The notes beneath the pieces were generated by a model. The model had not been told where the DNA came from and did not search any database. It saw only the letters and a list, made by a program, of their open reading frames with translations. A stretch of 64,000 nt of DNA from contig JBAMJV010002095.1 of assembly GCA_037951105.1 (NCBI GenBank), positions 62,001 to 126,000 of the forward strand, read 5' to 3'. Below, one piece after another: positions 46,762-56,703 of the stretch (within the stretch, counting starts at the first letter, position 1; every line of letters begins with the position of its first letter). Both the position numbers and the translations under genes were made by a program. This DNA comes from Echinarachnius parma (lineage: Eukaryota; Echinodermata; Echinoidea; Clypeasteroida; Echinarachniidae).

Positions 46762-47466
46762 TATAACCACGCCGGGTTATTTTGGCTATATAGCCAGGTG
46801 GGAGATCAGGAGGTGAGATCTCAGCCGCCGTTAGATTTTTGTTATTTTTTGAAAAAAAAAATAAATACAAAATTTGATTATGCAAATTTATGCAAAAATC
46901 CCCTTTTTGTCTTTAAATCACTAAATATTGCTCAATATACGCTAATTTTGTGCATGAATATTCTTTATGACTTAATTAACAGGTTTTCAAAATTTAGAAT
47001 TGTGACAGCAAAATTTTCCTAATGTATTTCCTTGTTTTAGAAATTTCTTTGTTTTTGAAATTTCTTATGTATTTGTTTGTTATTTTTTTTAACTCATGTT
47101 ATCTAATGTTTTTTTCAATGGAATAAATTATTGACCATTTTCCAACCATTTTTAGCCCAAAATTAAATTAATGCAGTGATTAGAATGAAAAATAATGAAG
47201 GTTTTGTGTATTTCAGCAAAAATTAATTCCATAGGATTTGTACACAAATCACGAAAATAGCGATTTATGGGTCTAAATTCACCACAAAATTGTATGTGCC
47301 TTCGGAACAGTATACCCAGATGTCGCAAATTTGGTCTCAAAAGTTGCGCAAGACTTCAATGAAAAAAATCATGCAGCAATACCTGCGCGTGTTGCGGAAT
47401 TATCACGCTAAACGTCAAGGGAGGGGGGGGGGGGTGCATTCTACCCCCCGGCCTGGTATGGGTTAA
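46761..47466. mobile_element. Diverged inverted copy of the 43468-44202 TTAA element
   Basis: TTATAACCACGCCGGG at the left and CCCCCGGCCTGGTATGGG before TTAA (47463-47466) at the right. The block TTTGTACACAAATCACGAAA followed by ATAGCGATTT matches the inverse of the 43468 copy. It shares its right TTAA with the next element. Confidence 0.5.
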
Positions 47467-47655
47467 AGGGATCTAGTAACTTTGTTCATATAATATAAAA
47501 ATCTATCAAAGGGTTGATAAAATGTGAATTTCTAATAAGTCCACTGAATGATTTATGAAAATTGAATTCCATGGTAAATGAAAGTCATATGGCTGAAAAA
47601 TGAGCATAAAATAAAATGATAAATCATTACATTACACTTGCTTTGTACATGTTTT
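47463..47655. mobile_element. AAAGGGATCTAGTAAC MITE lacking its right end
   Basis: TTAAAGGGATCTAGTAAC begins exactly at the TTAA that ends the preceding element. The sequence follows the family to ~47655 and then passes into a TATGTG microsatellite. Confidence 0.55.
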
Positions 47656-48511
47656 CATAATGCGTTTATAGGTATGCGTAAGTGTTGTATGCGTGTATCG
47701 ATCTGTATGCAAATGTGGGTACATGTATGTGTGCGTTTATGTCATGTGTAATGTGTATGCGTATGTGCATTTAATTAAATATGTGTACAATTATTATTAT
47801 ATATGTGTGTGCAAGTATGTATACATTTGCGCATGTTTGTATGTGATACTTAATGTATGAAAGTCTGCGTATGTGAAAGTATGTATTGATCAGTTTACGT
47901 TTGCATGTGTATGCATTTATACATTTGTGTATGTTTGTGTGTGCGTATATTTGTGCGTGTTTGTATGCATGCATTTAAGCATGTCTGTGTATGTTGTGGC
48001 TGTGTGAGTGTTTTGCATATAAATACAGTGGAACCTCATTATCACAAGATCTGTTGTAACATAGCAAGGATATTATACATGTCCATCTCCTATGTATGCA
48101 ATATATCTGATTTAACAAGGTAAAATCATTGGACACGAGGTGTCCATTATAATGAAGTTTCACTGTAATAATATCTGTAATATTATCCTTTCTCAAAACG
48201 AATAATAGGCGCATAACGTGTGATTCATGTATGAATACATGTCTATGCGTATGTGATTGTGTGTAGGCATACATGTATGTATGCATATGTGCAGGTATGT
48301 AGGCCTACTGTATGTGTGTACATGCATATGTGTGTGTAATGTGTATGGAAATGTATATTTATGTAGGTGTGCATTTGTGTCACTTTTTTATGGGTATGTG
48401 CATGCATATGTATGTGTGTGAGTGCATGCATCTGTGTATGTATGTGTATGTTTGCATGTGTATTTATGTATGGGCATGTGCATATATGTATACGCTAAAA
48501 ATCTGCACGTT
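47656..48511. repeat. Degenerate (TATG)n/(TGTATG)n microsatellite
   Basis: About 0.85 kb of TGTGTATG, TGCGTATG and related units, interrupted at 48024-48167 by a MITE. The cysteine- or histidine-rich open frames here are artefacts. Confidence 0.75.
48024..48167. mobile_element. TA-flanked MITE (CAGTGGAACCTCATTAT ends)
   Basis: CAGTGGAACCTCATTAT at 48026 and ATAATGAAGTTTCACTG ending at 48165 are inverted with mismatches. TA flanks are at 48024-48025 and 48166-48167. GGACACGAGGTGTCC forms an inner palindrome. The ends resemble pogo/Tigger-type transposons. Confidence 0.6.
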
Positions 48512-48908
48512 AAAGGGGTAGTTTAGTTTTGGTATGGCTAAACTTAGTAACCAAACCTGGACAGTAACCTTATAGCCTAAACTAATAGTAAACTCCACCA
48601 TGCTAAAAAAATATACAAAATTGCAAAATGACTAAGTAAAAAGCATGTCATCATTCAAAAAGGGCCATTTTGAACACAAGAGGGCACTTCTGAAATGTCA
48701 TCAGTCTTAACCATTTCAATTCAAAATTATGCATGACATGTTTGATTGAAATAATATTTAATTGGAAAAATCATCAACAAATAATTAAAAAACGATTTCG
48801 AAGATTTTTGAAAAAGTGCAAGCATTATGTTTTATTTTTTTTTAAACATCTAATTATTTGGGCCCCAAATAATTATAAGATCAAATGCATTTGTTGATAT
48901 TTCAGCCA
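48512..48908 (-). mobile_element. Inverted copy of the 30233 TTAA MITE lacking one end
   Basis: TTAAAGGGGTAGTTTAGTTT begins at 48512, and the interior follows the reverse complement of 30233-30765 down to GATATTTCAGCC. Similarity stops exactly where a GAT/GGT microsatellite begins (48909). Confidence 0.7.
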
Positions 48909-49960
48909 TATTGATGATAATGATAATGATACAGGTGGTAGAGGTGGTAGAGGTGATAATGATGATGATGTTGAAGGTATAGTGATAAAAATACCAATAA
49001 ATAAGATGGTGCTAAAAATGATGATGGTTGTAATAATGATGGTGTGTTGATAATAGTGGTAAGAATGATGTGGTGGTGGTGGCAATGATGATACAATATT
49101 TAATGACAAAAATGATGATGCAGACATAGTGTTGGTAGTGATGATAATGTTAATGGTGGGATATAGCAATTATCAATAATGATGAAGATGAAAATTGATT
49201 CAACAACAATAATGATGATGGTGGTGGTAAGATTAAACATGATGAATGATAAATACATTATTGATATGAATAAAAATGAAAATAAAAACAACGATGTGAT
49301 TGTGCTGGTGATGAGATAATAGTTATTATGTTAATAATGGTAAAAATGATGGTGTAGTGTTAATGATGGTGGTAACAATGATGTTGGTGGTAGTAGTGAT
49401 GAATGCAATGACCGATCAGAATAAACTGAATTTGAACAAAAAGCTGATGATGGCGATAGTGGTAATGATCTATAAAAAAAGAAGGTGATGATGATGGCAA
49501 TGATCAATGATAATGAACATAATGGTTTTGACGACACAGTCAAATGGTGGTTGTGGTGAAGGTGTACATGATAATATGATTATGGTGATCAAAATACATT
49601 AATGGTGATAAGAAAAAGTTATTTCAACAAAAAGCAGGTGCTAATTCAGAAGAAAATAAAGTAAAAGTAATAAATATGGTAAAATGAGAACACGATAGTG
49701 GTGAAGTAATGATGGGATGATGGATATAATGAATTAATAGTGGTGGTGGTATTGAAGAAGGCAATAATCAATACTGCTGAGGATGAAGGTGATGATAACA
49801 ATGATGATGATGATGATGAAGATGGTAGTAATGGTAGTGGTGGAATTGGTGATGATGATGGCAACCATTACTATCATTTTATAAATAATTGTTTTTAAAT
49901 TATTATTGTTTTTTTATTTTTTATTTTTTTTTACATTTTTTTTTTTTAATTTCATTTTTC
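48909..49960. repeat. Degenerate (GATGATGGT)n microsatellite and T-rich tract
   Basis: GATGAT, GGTGGT and AATGATG units with interruptions to ~49870, then a T-rich run to 49960. The serine/histidine-rich minus-strand frames are artefacts of this repeat. Confidence 0.75.
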
Positions 49961-49965
49961 AATAA

Positions 49966-50020
49966 TGAGGCGCGGAGCGCCGATTCTAGCTGCCGAGGCG
50001 CGAAGCGCCGAGGCAGCTAG
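49966..50020. repeat. GC-rich double hairpin ending CTAG (Helitron-3'-like)
   Basis: GAGGCGCGGAGCGCC is followed by CTAGCTGCC, GAGGCGCGAAGCGCC and GAGGCAGCTAG. The outer CTAGCTGCC/GGCAGCTAG arms and inner GGCGC/GCGCC stems pair. A GC-rich hairpin a few bases before CTAG, then TAT, is like a Helitron 3' terminus (hairpin then CTRR), but no 5' end was found. Confidence 0.35.
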
Positions 50021-50565
50021 TATATTGATACAATCTTCACATTCATTTTTATAATTCACCCTTCATGCCATGCAATCCAACATACAGTAAAACACAATAT
50101 AATAACCAGGATGCTGTGCATATTTCATTCTGTCCTCATTTTCCCTTGTAAAACACAAGGGACATAAAATGCACACAAAAAAGAGATTATGAACAAAAAT
50201 TAACTCCCGTTCTAAAATTAGAAAACAAAAGGTGATAGTCCAAGGAATTGCTAAGCATCTTAACCCCTTGAAGACAGTTTTGTTTGTGTATTATACTACA
50301 TTTACCACAGACCCCTGCCCGAGATGTATTTTGCACGGCCGTAAACGGGTTAAAATGAGAAGAAGTTGCACATACCTTGCACATGTTATACAGGAAGGCT
50401 ATTCCTCGGGGCTAGGAAAAACGGGGATCGGGAAGGAACAAGGAAAGAGGCCTTAGCTAACGGAGGGTGAAATATATTATATTCAACCTATGTCAAGTAT
50501 AACTGTATTACTCTATGTATCATATTTGTGAAATATCAATTTTCTATAAAAGTAGATAGTTTCAG
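50021..50565. other. No gene; TTAA miniature at 50260-50353
   Basis: TTAACCCCTTGAAGAC and GTAAACGGGTTAA delimit a 94-bp segment with weak inverted ends, like the other short TTAACCC elements. Otherwise A+T-rich. Confidence 0.35.
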
Positions 50566-51175
50566 AGTCCTTTGGTTATCAAAAGGTTTAATAATCATAG
50601 CAATAAAGGGTTTACATGTTGAATTTGAAGTTGGAATAGAGTCAAGAGGCATGAAACATTCACTTCTAAACCAAAATATATCACTCCAATTAACAACAGG
50701 TTCTAGAACGTATCCCATTATATTATTTGTTATGAAACCAATGTTGCCTGTGAAGCAGATCTAGCTACATAGTCCTTGGATTATTGATGCAAGAAGTTAA
50801 TTCTGAATTTCAAGTTGGAATTGACTCAAGTGGCATCAAATTTACATCCACTTCTTAAACTCTAATTTAACCAAAGAGGTAAATACTTAATATACCTCCT
50901 TGATATGTGTAATACTCCCTTTTAGTACAGAGGGTTCTAAAAGTTTTTCCATCAAATATTTTTTGTACTCATGAAACCTACGTTGCCTCCAAAGCAGACC
51001 TAGTCCTTTGGTTATCAAAGGGTTTAATAATAATAACAAATAGGAAATGCTAAACATGTTGAAGTAGAAGTTGAAGTTGGAATAGATTCAAGTTGCATGA
51101 AGCATTCACTTTTGAAACCCAAATATAGCGCTCCCATAGCGCAGGTTCTAGAACTTCTCCCATCATTTCTCCCTG
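50566..51175. repeat. Tandem repeat, three diverged ~205-230-bp units
   Basis: Units begin near 50566, 50771 and 51001 with AGTCCTTTGGTTATCAAAGG, then TTTAATAAT, GAAGTTGGAATAGA.TCAAG, CATGAAACATTCACTT, GGTTCTAGAA and ATGAAACC..GTTGCC blocks. Confidence 0.6.
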
Positions 51176-51647
51176 CTGTTTATTTTGCTCATATATATGT
51201 TTTTGTATCTGTGTAAGTTACAAAAGCATCAGGTGTACATTTGTGTTAACAATATTAAATGGATATAAACACATTCCATGCTAATTTATACAACAAATAT
51301 TTATAAATCCAATATATTTTTTCTCAATTTCACAGTTAGTGTATTTCCCTACCCAAGAAGTTGAAAGGAAAATGATAATAATTCATATATCTTGCACTGT
51401 TAAGGTTTAGGATAATACAATGTTGAACTGTGTAATGTATCAAACATATTTGGTGAAACATACAAAAAGAGAAATAAACTTTTTTTAAAAGTTAAGGTAT
51501 AGCCTTAGACCGGCAATTTGTCTATTTCCTAAATAGTACGTAATCCCATGATTTTCAGGGATGATATTATAATATATAATAAATAAATAATGAAACAGGA
51601 GCTGAAAGACTGTTATTTTGGAGTTTTATGAAAATAACAATACTTAC
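51176..51647. other. No recognisable feature
   Basis: A+T-rich, with no repeat delimited; would be intronic if the 51648-51674 micro-exon is used. Confidence 0.45.
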
Positions 51648-51674
51648 CTGCAGTTAGCTCTATGTACGAAAATG
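51648..51674 (-). CDS. Candidate 27-nt micro-exon
   Basis: On the minus strand a T-rich tract and TTTAAACAG| precede CATTTTCGTACATAGAGCTA and ACTGCAG, followed by |GTAAGTATTG, a near-consensus donor. Two of three frames are open (FSYIELTA or IFVHRANC). The splice sites are strong, but an exon this short cannot be identified and may be a chance match. Confidence 0.25.
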
Positions 51675-52503
51675 CTGTTTAAAAAAAAATAGTTTTCAGT
51701 GCCAACTCTACATCTAGCGGTAGAGGATGGGACTTTGATTTTTGAGTACTTTATTGCTTACAAGTTGTAAACTCTTTTTTGTTTGTTTGCTGTATTCTAT
51801 TTTTCAGTGCCTTTTTAACGATGTTATTATTAAAAAGATAGCTTTACATTCAATTCTACAATGCGATTCATTACACACAAGCTATCTATCAATGAATCCT
51901 CATTTTGTAGCTTTTCCTTCAGGTAACGAGTGAATAGAGTAAATATTTTCTTTCCAGTGACTACCTAATCGCGCATGAAAACCTCTCTTATATAGGGCCC
52001 TGCACGACTGGTGGATAACACATTTTCAAAGGCTTCCACAATTGGGAAATTGGGACAGGGACCAGTTAAAAGACATGTCCAGACCCCATAACTAATTTGT
52101 TCTATTGGGATTTACCAAGCACTCAAAGACCAAGGCTTGTTTATAGCATGGAAAACCGCAAACTCACAGCATGGTATGAAATTAATCAGCAACCACGGCT
52201 TGATTTTTTTTTATGTAACATAGTAGGTAATCACTCCAAATATTTGTAATTCTCGTAAAAATGAGAAATCATTGATGGCTAGACAACAAGTTTTTGTGAT
52301 TGCAATGAAAAGGAAGGACTTGTCTTGTCATTCACAAGGCTGAAAGTCATTCAGACTTTTTTTCCAGTTTGTTGTGTTCAAAGTTTCTGGTTTATGGTCC
52401 TTCATTCTATATGGCCCAACCCACTTGCTGAAATTCCTGCTTTAATCCATTTCAACAAACTGTAAATTCAGTGCTAAAACATGAAGCCTAGTTTATACAC
52501 ATC
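51675..52503. other. No recognisable feature
   Basis: No supported exon or transposon end. Confidence 0.5.
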
Positions 52504-52779
52504 TTAAAGGGATCTAGTAACTTTATTGACATGTGCAAAAAGTGATGAATGGTTGGTGCATTGTTGTTATCTCATATGTCCACAGGGTATTGTGTGAAAA
52601 TTTCAAGTCAAATGGACATTGTATGGCCAAGTAATGAGCAAAAATGCAAGTGATATTCAGTAACTCACTGCACTCACTTACACGGAAGGAAAACTCGCCC
52701 GGAGTTTTTCTTATCTGAATACTTCAATCATACATATCTTTGTAACGAATTTTTGAGGATTTGGACAATGTTACTTTAA
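52504..52779. mobile_element. AAAGGGATCTAGTAAC MITE, internally deleted copy
   Basis: TTAA at 52504-52507 and 52776-52779. It is nearly identical to 15412-15797 over the left two thirds but lacks ~100 bp before GAGGATTTGGACAATGTTAC. The high identity suggests recent activity. Confidence 0.7.
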
Positions 52780-53100
52780 ACATCGTTCTACATATAAAAG
52801 TATACAAGCAATGTCAGTAGAACTTCATAACAGAAAATAAATAACCAATCGAACACTGAAAAGAGATGCATCATTCTAATAAAATGTCTAAGTAGCAAAT
52901 TGGTATTCAAAAATCATAATATGGACAAGTATGGGAATTCAGATTTATCAGATAAATCATTTCTTATTTGTTGCCGCACTTACCACTCTATGTAACTGGA
53001 CAAAAGGAAAATTAATTTCAATTTTTCAAATGACAAGATTTGAGAGGATGAGTTATGGTTGTGGTTCACCAGGAGCAGGCTGGCAGAAGTCTGGCTGGGT

Positions 53101-53346
53101 CTAGTCTAGATCTAGACCCTTGTTGAACTTGTTGAACGAGAGATCTGCGCAATGAGCAGTGATCTGCGCCACCCCTGTGATCTGGTGGTACCACCAGATC
53201 ACAGGGGTGGCGCAGATCACTGCTCATGGTACCACCAGATCACAGGGGTGGCGCAGATCACTTCTCACAGTGCAAAGCGCAGATCTCTCGTTGGCGGCGC
53301 TTTATAGGAGGTGAATAAGTTCAACGAGGGTCTAGATCTAGACTAG
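53101..53346. mobile_element. Foldback element with perfect 76-bp palindrome and 7-bp TSD
   Basis: A 20-bp perfect TIR (CTAGTCTAGATCTAGACCCT) is followed by arms GTTGAACTT and AACGAGAGATCTGCGC, all inverted at the right. The TSD GCTGGGT is exact (53094-53100, 53347-53353). The core is a perfect palindrome centred on GGTACC, with arms ATGAGCAGTGATCTGCGCCA plus CCCCTGTGATCTGGTGGT. Its right half is then tandemly repeated once (GGTACCACCAGATCACAGGG...). Non-coding. Confidence 0.75.
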
Positions 53347-53353
53347 GCTGGGT

Positions 53354-54177
53354 CAGAACCCGAAACTAGTAAGTACTGGGAGGGGACAGCAACCCCTCCA
53401 TGCCCTGAACCTAGGGAATTCTTGCCCCCCCCCCCACCCCCCTACATTGTTCCACCTGTAGTCACACATTGAAACAAATTATCTATTAAACATCATTATC
53501 ATTTTGGGATATTATAGTTCCCCCCCCCCCCCCCCAATCTCCCTCCCCCTTTACAGAAAACCATGTCCCCCATTTCAATTGATCCTCTGGCTATGCCATT
53601 GAAATGGAAGACTGCTGTATTGGTTGGTGATGCAAACAAGTTTCATTATTTGGTTATTATTTTGTGGTTACACAGCCGAAAGCCACTCCCCCATCAATCT
53701 CTCCCTCTTTTCTGTCAATAAAATATGGTGCAAGCACAATCACTACCAATACAATCAGGGGATTAGCAATTTGATCCTTACAGTATAACATCATGTGGTA
53801 GAGGTAGAGAAATTGTATGAATTGAAGAATTTACTGGAAGAAAAGAATAGCAAATCACTTTATTTCAACATTTTATTATGTGATTTGGGGCATAGACAAA
53901 TCTAGAACATAACAGGGACTTCTTGTTGATCTAAAAGGGGACTGGGGGACTGACAGAAAGGGTAGAAACTGGAAACTTCTGAGAAAGAGCAATAATTTTC
54001 GTACAAAGTCTACAGGTGCATGCATGTTTAACTTAATGTTTGTCGAACCAGAATAGTACAGTATACATGTACCAAGATTATGTGGGCAACAAAATTTACT
54101 TTTATTGTAGGAGAAATTCTCTTTCTATCGGTGTCACTCCGATGAAACGGGCAGCAAACGATTGCGCAACAATTCTT
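53354..54177. other. No gene; C runs and hAT-family remnant
   Basis: C runs at 53427-53445 and 53520-53536. CTGGCTATGCCATTG near 53587-53601 resembles the right end of the CAGTGGCGTAGC family. The rest is featureless. Confidence 0.4.
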
Positions 54178-54190
54178 CACTTCCGGCCGG
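54175..54190. promoter_or_regulatory. ETS-type promoter motif (ACTTCCGG)
   Basis: CACTTCCGGCCGG lies 5-15 bp upstream of the candidate start at 54194. ETS/GABP sites close to the TSS are usual in TATA-less housekeeping promoters. The surrounding 120 bp are CpG-richer than the flanks. Confidence 0.3.
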
Positions 54191-54193
54191 TGA

Positions 54194-54307
54194 ATGCAAA
54201 AGGTGATTAAATTCCCCTGCACTATGAACGCGACAGAGGGGAAGCGGCGATTTCACCGTTGTTTACATAAGAAATTCCATCAGTATTTTTCATCAGTATT
54301 TTCGTCG
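54194..54307 (+). CDS. Candidate first coding exon, unidentified
   Basis: ATG at 54194 (in-frame TGA just upstream) opens 38 codons to TTCGTCG|GTAAGGGC. The peptide starts MQKVIKFPCTMNATEGKRRF; a second in-frame ATG is at 54224. It is basic and unrecognised. A promoter-like ETS motif precedes it. Its intron would contain the long-inverted-repeat element at 54362-57758. No second exon was found. Confidence 0.27.
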
Positions 54308-54964
54308 GTAAGGGCAGCATGAAAATGGTATTAGTCAATGCATTGCCAAGGCCATGCCAACTACCCAGGGAGCAAAGGGGGTTATACAGACATGGAATGT
54401 TATAAAAGGTTGGGGCCCATAATCGTCTTCTAGGACCTTGTAGAAGCATAACCTAGGTGCACAACCTCGCGAACTAGCTACTGGAAGTCCACAAAACACA
54501 TATGAATGATTTTACCCCTACTGTACGTTAAAAGCGCCTTAAATCCTTAGGGTTCATGAATGTTCTACTCTGCTATTTTCACGATTACACCCATACGCAT
54601 GCTGCTATCATCGCATTTCTTCGGATATGTCGTCCATAGATAGTTGTGCATCTATTGATACCAAATTGTGCCTTTTTAGATTTATGGTTTTTATGTCACG
54701 TGTCTTTATATGTCACGTGTCAAACATAGAAAATGAAATTTCACATACTCTTATAGACAAAAATGTATGTAAATGTTTCAGATTATAGAATGACACATGT
54801 TATATCTGTAAAACCATATACTGAATGTTGAATGGCATTTGATATGATTAAAAAACAATATACTGGCAAAACAAATGATAACACAATACAAAACAAAAGA
54901 ATTTTAAAGAAACACACATAACAATAATAATTGTAATGACAATGAGATGGCTGCTATATAGCAA

Positions 54965-55230
54965 ATATTTTGTCTATTGACGCTCACGGCGTATCATCAT
55001 GTTTATTCCCAGATTCCCTGTCATTGGATACATAGTGTAACAAATCTAGCACACAAAGTACACATTTCCACTCCCTGGGGAGTCTTCCAGCCAGGCAACT
55101 TGTATGCGAATACAGTGCTTAAGAATCACTTTCCACATGTCCGGGCACTTTCTGGTTCCAAACTCGGAACCTCATGATTGGAAGGCATGTGTCCTTCCAA
55201 TCTGTATTACAAGCAAAACCTTTATATTAT
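54965..55230 (-). repeat. tRNA-derived SINE-like segment
   Basis: On the minus strand GATTGGAAGG..CATGAGGTTCCGAGTTTGG resembles the anticodon and B-box half of a tRNA-derived SINE. It is followed by GCCTGGCTGGAAGACTCCCC and AGGGAGTGG, the kind of body seen in deuterostome SINEs. The plus-strand open frame here (54977-55177) is therefore not taken as a gene. Confidence 0.4.
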
Positions 55231-56362
55231 ATTTCAGGCCTTTGTAAATATTTTCAGGTCTAGAAAGATATATAATATAACCATAAAATCAATAATGTTT
55301 ACAATGATTATAAACCATATTATCTTTCTTTTTTATTGTGTATAATATTTCAAACAAATCAATTTTGTTGTTATGAATTGTCGCATTTTACATTACGAAC
55401 CTGCAAACAAATTGGTTGTGATTAGCACTCAATATTAGTATTATTATTATTAAAATACGGGGCTGGAAATACGAGGGTGTATCGACATCGTTTAGAAATA
55501 CAAAGTCAAAATAAAAGAGTATGAAAGCTGACATCTTTTGGATGAGTCTTTTCCCACTGATTAGATGACATTCGTGTAAAGCTCAACAACTACCATTCAT
55601 AATAAGAAGAACAGCCACAAAGTACACTTATATTCCCACATTGGTGATCAAGGAAAGGGGTAAGTATTGTTATCAAGGCTAGCCTGATGAAGATGAAGAG
55701 GGGACAAACTACAAAGTGATGCATTTAACAACCATCCTCTTGCGACATATCACATAAAGAAATCAGTTCTTTTTAGATGCCAATATAACTCTATGGTATT
55801 TTCACAAAATAATGTGAAATACACTAGCCTATAATTTTGGAATTGTTTGCTGAATGATATCCCTCTAAAACTAAACAGCATACATTTGTGTACAGTACAT
55901 CATCCGCTAAATAGTACCAATGGTGTGCTCGAAAGTCATTTAGGTTTTGAACCAAAGATGTTTTGCAGTTTACTACTAACAGGAAACGCTCTGAGGTTCC
56001 TCAGAGAGAACCGTGTTTGAATAAACCACTTAATTATCTGCCCTTAATTCAACTTGACAATAAATTAAGTGAGCAATTAATGGATGTGAATTTCCATGTC
56101 CGAATCCTAGTCTTTACAGAAATCTGAAGACTGGTTTCTTGATTATCTGTGGTGTTCGGGTATTAAGTGGCTCACAGAGTTTTCACCAATGTCAATGATG
56201 ACATCATTACATGTGTCTGAATAATGAATGATCTTAACTCTGGTATACTGAAATGTGAAAGCCACCACCCTAATTCACACATCTGTATGAAATTAGTGTG
56301 ACCTTTTTTACCATTACATTAAGTGATGGGTATAATGCACTTATTATGAATTACGGCTACTG

Positions 56363-56703
56363 CACTGTTACAAAAATGGGCAATATTTTGCCCAACGTTG
56401 GGCCGATATTAACCCTACTAACTACTGGGCAATAGTTTACTGTTGGGACATTAATGTGCCCAACTAATAGGTTATTACGTATATTTACCCAATATTTCGC
56501 CCAACGTTGGGCTGATAGTCAACCCTACCAACTACTGGGCAATATTTTAACCAATGTTGTTGGGACATTAATGTGCCCAACTGTTGGGTAATATTTTGAA
56601 CTACGTTTTTAGGCCATTAATATGCCAAACTTTTTAACAAATACCAACGTATATATCACCCAACAAAAAAATTACCAACGTAAATTTACTCTTTTTTACA
56701 GTG
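56363..56703. mobile_element. CACTG-ended MITE (EnSpm/CACTA-like) with internal repeats
   Basis: CACTGTTACAAAAATGGG at the left and TACTCTTTTTTACAGTG at the right. A ~106-bp unit (CCCAACGTTGGGC, AACCCTAC.AACTACTGGGC, TTGGGACATTAATGTGCCC) is repeated. CACTG/CAGTG ends are typical of animal EnSpm elements. No TSD could be fixed. Confidence 0.5.

Noticed and set aside
47771-49864. Histidine-, serine- and cysteine-rich open frames
   Set aside because: They translate the TATG and GAT microsatellites.
54977-55177. Plus-strand frame after a CCCAG acceptor, in phase with the exon at 54194-54307
   Set aside because: The opposite strand matches a tRNA-derived SINE-like pattern (B-box half and TCCCCAGGGAGTGG body), which better explains the segment.
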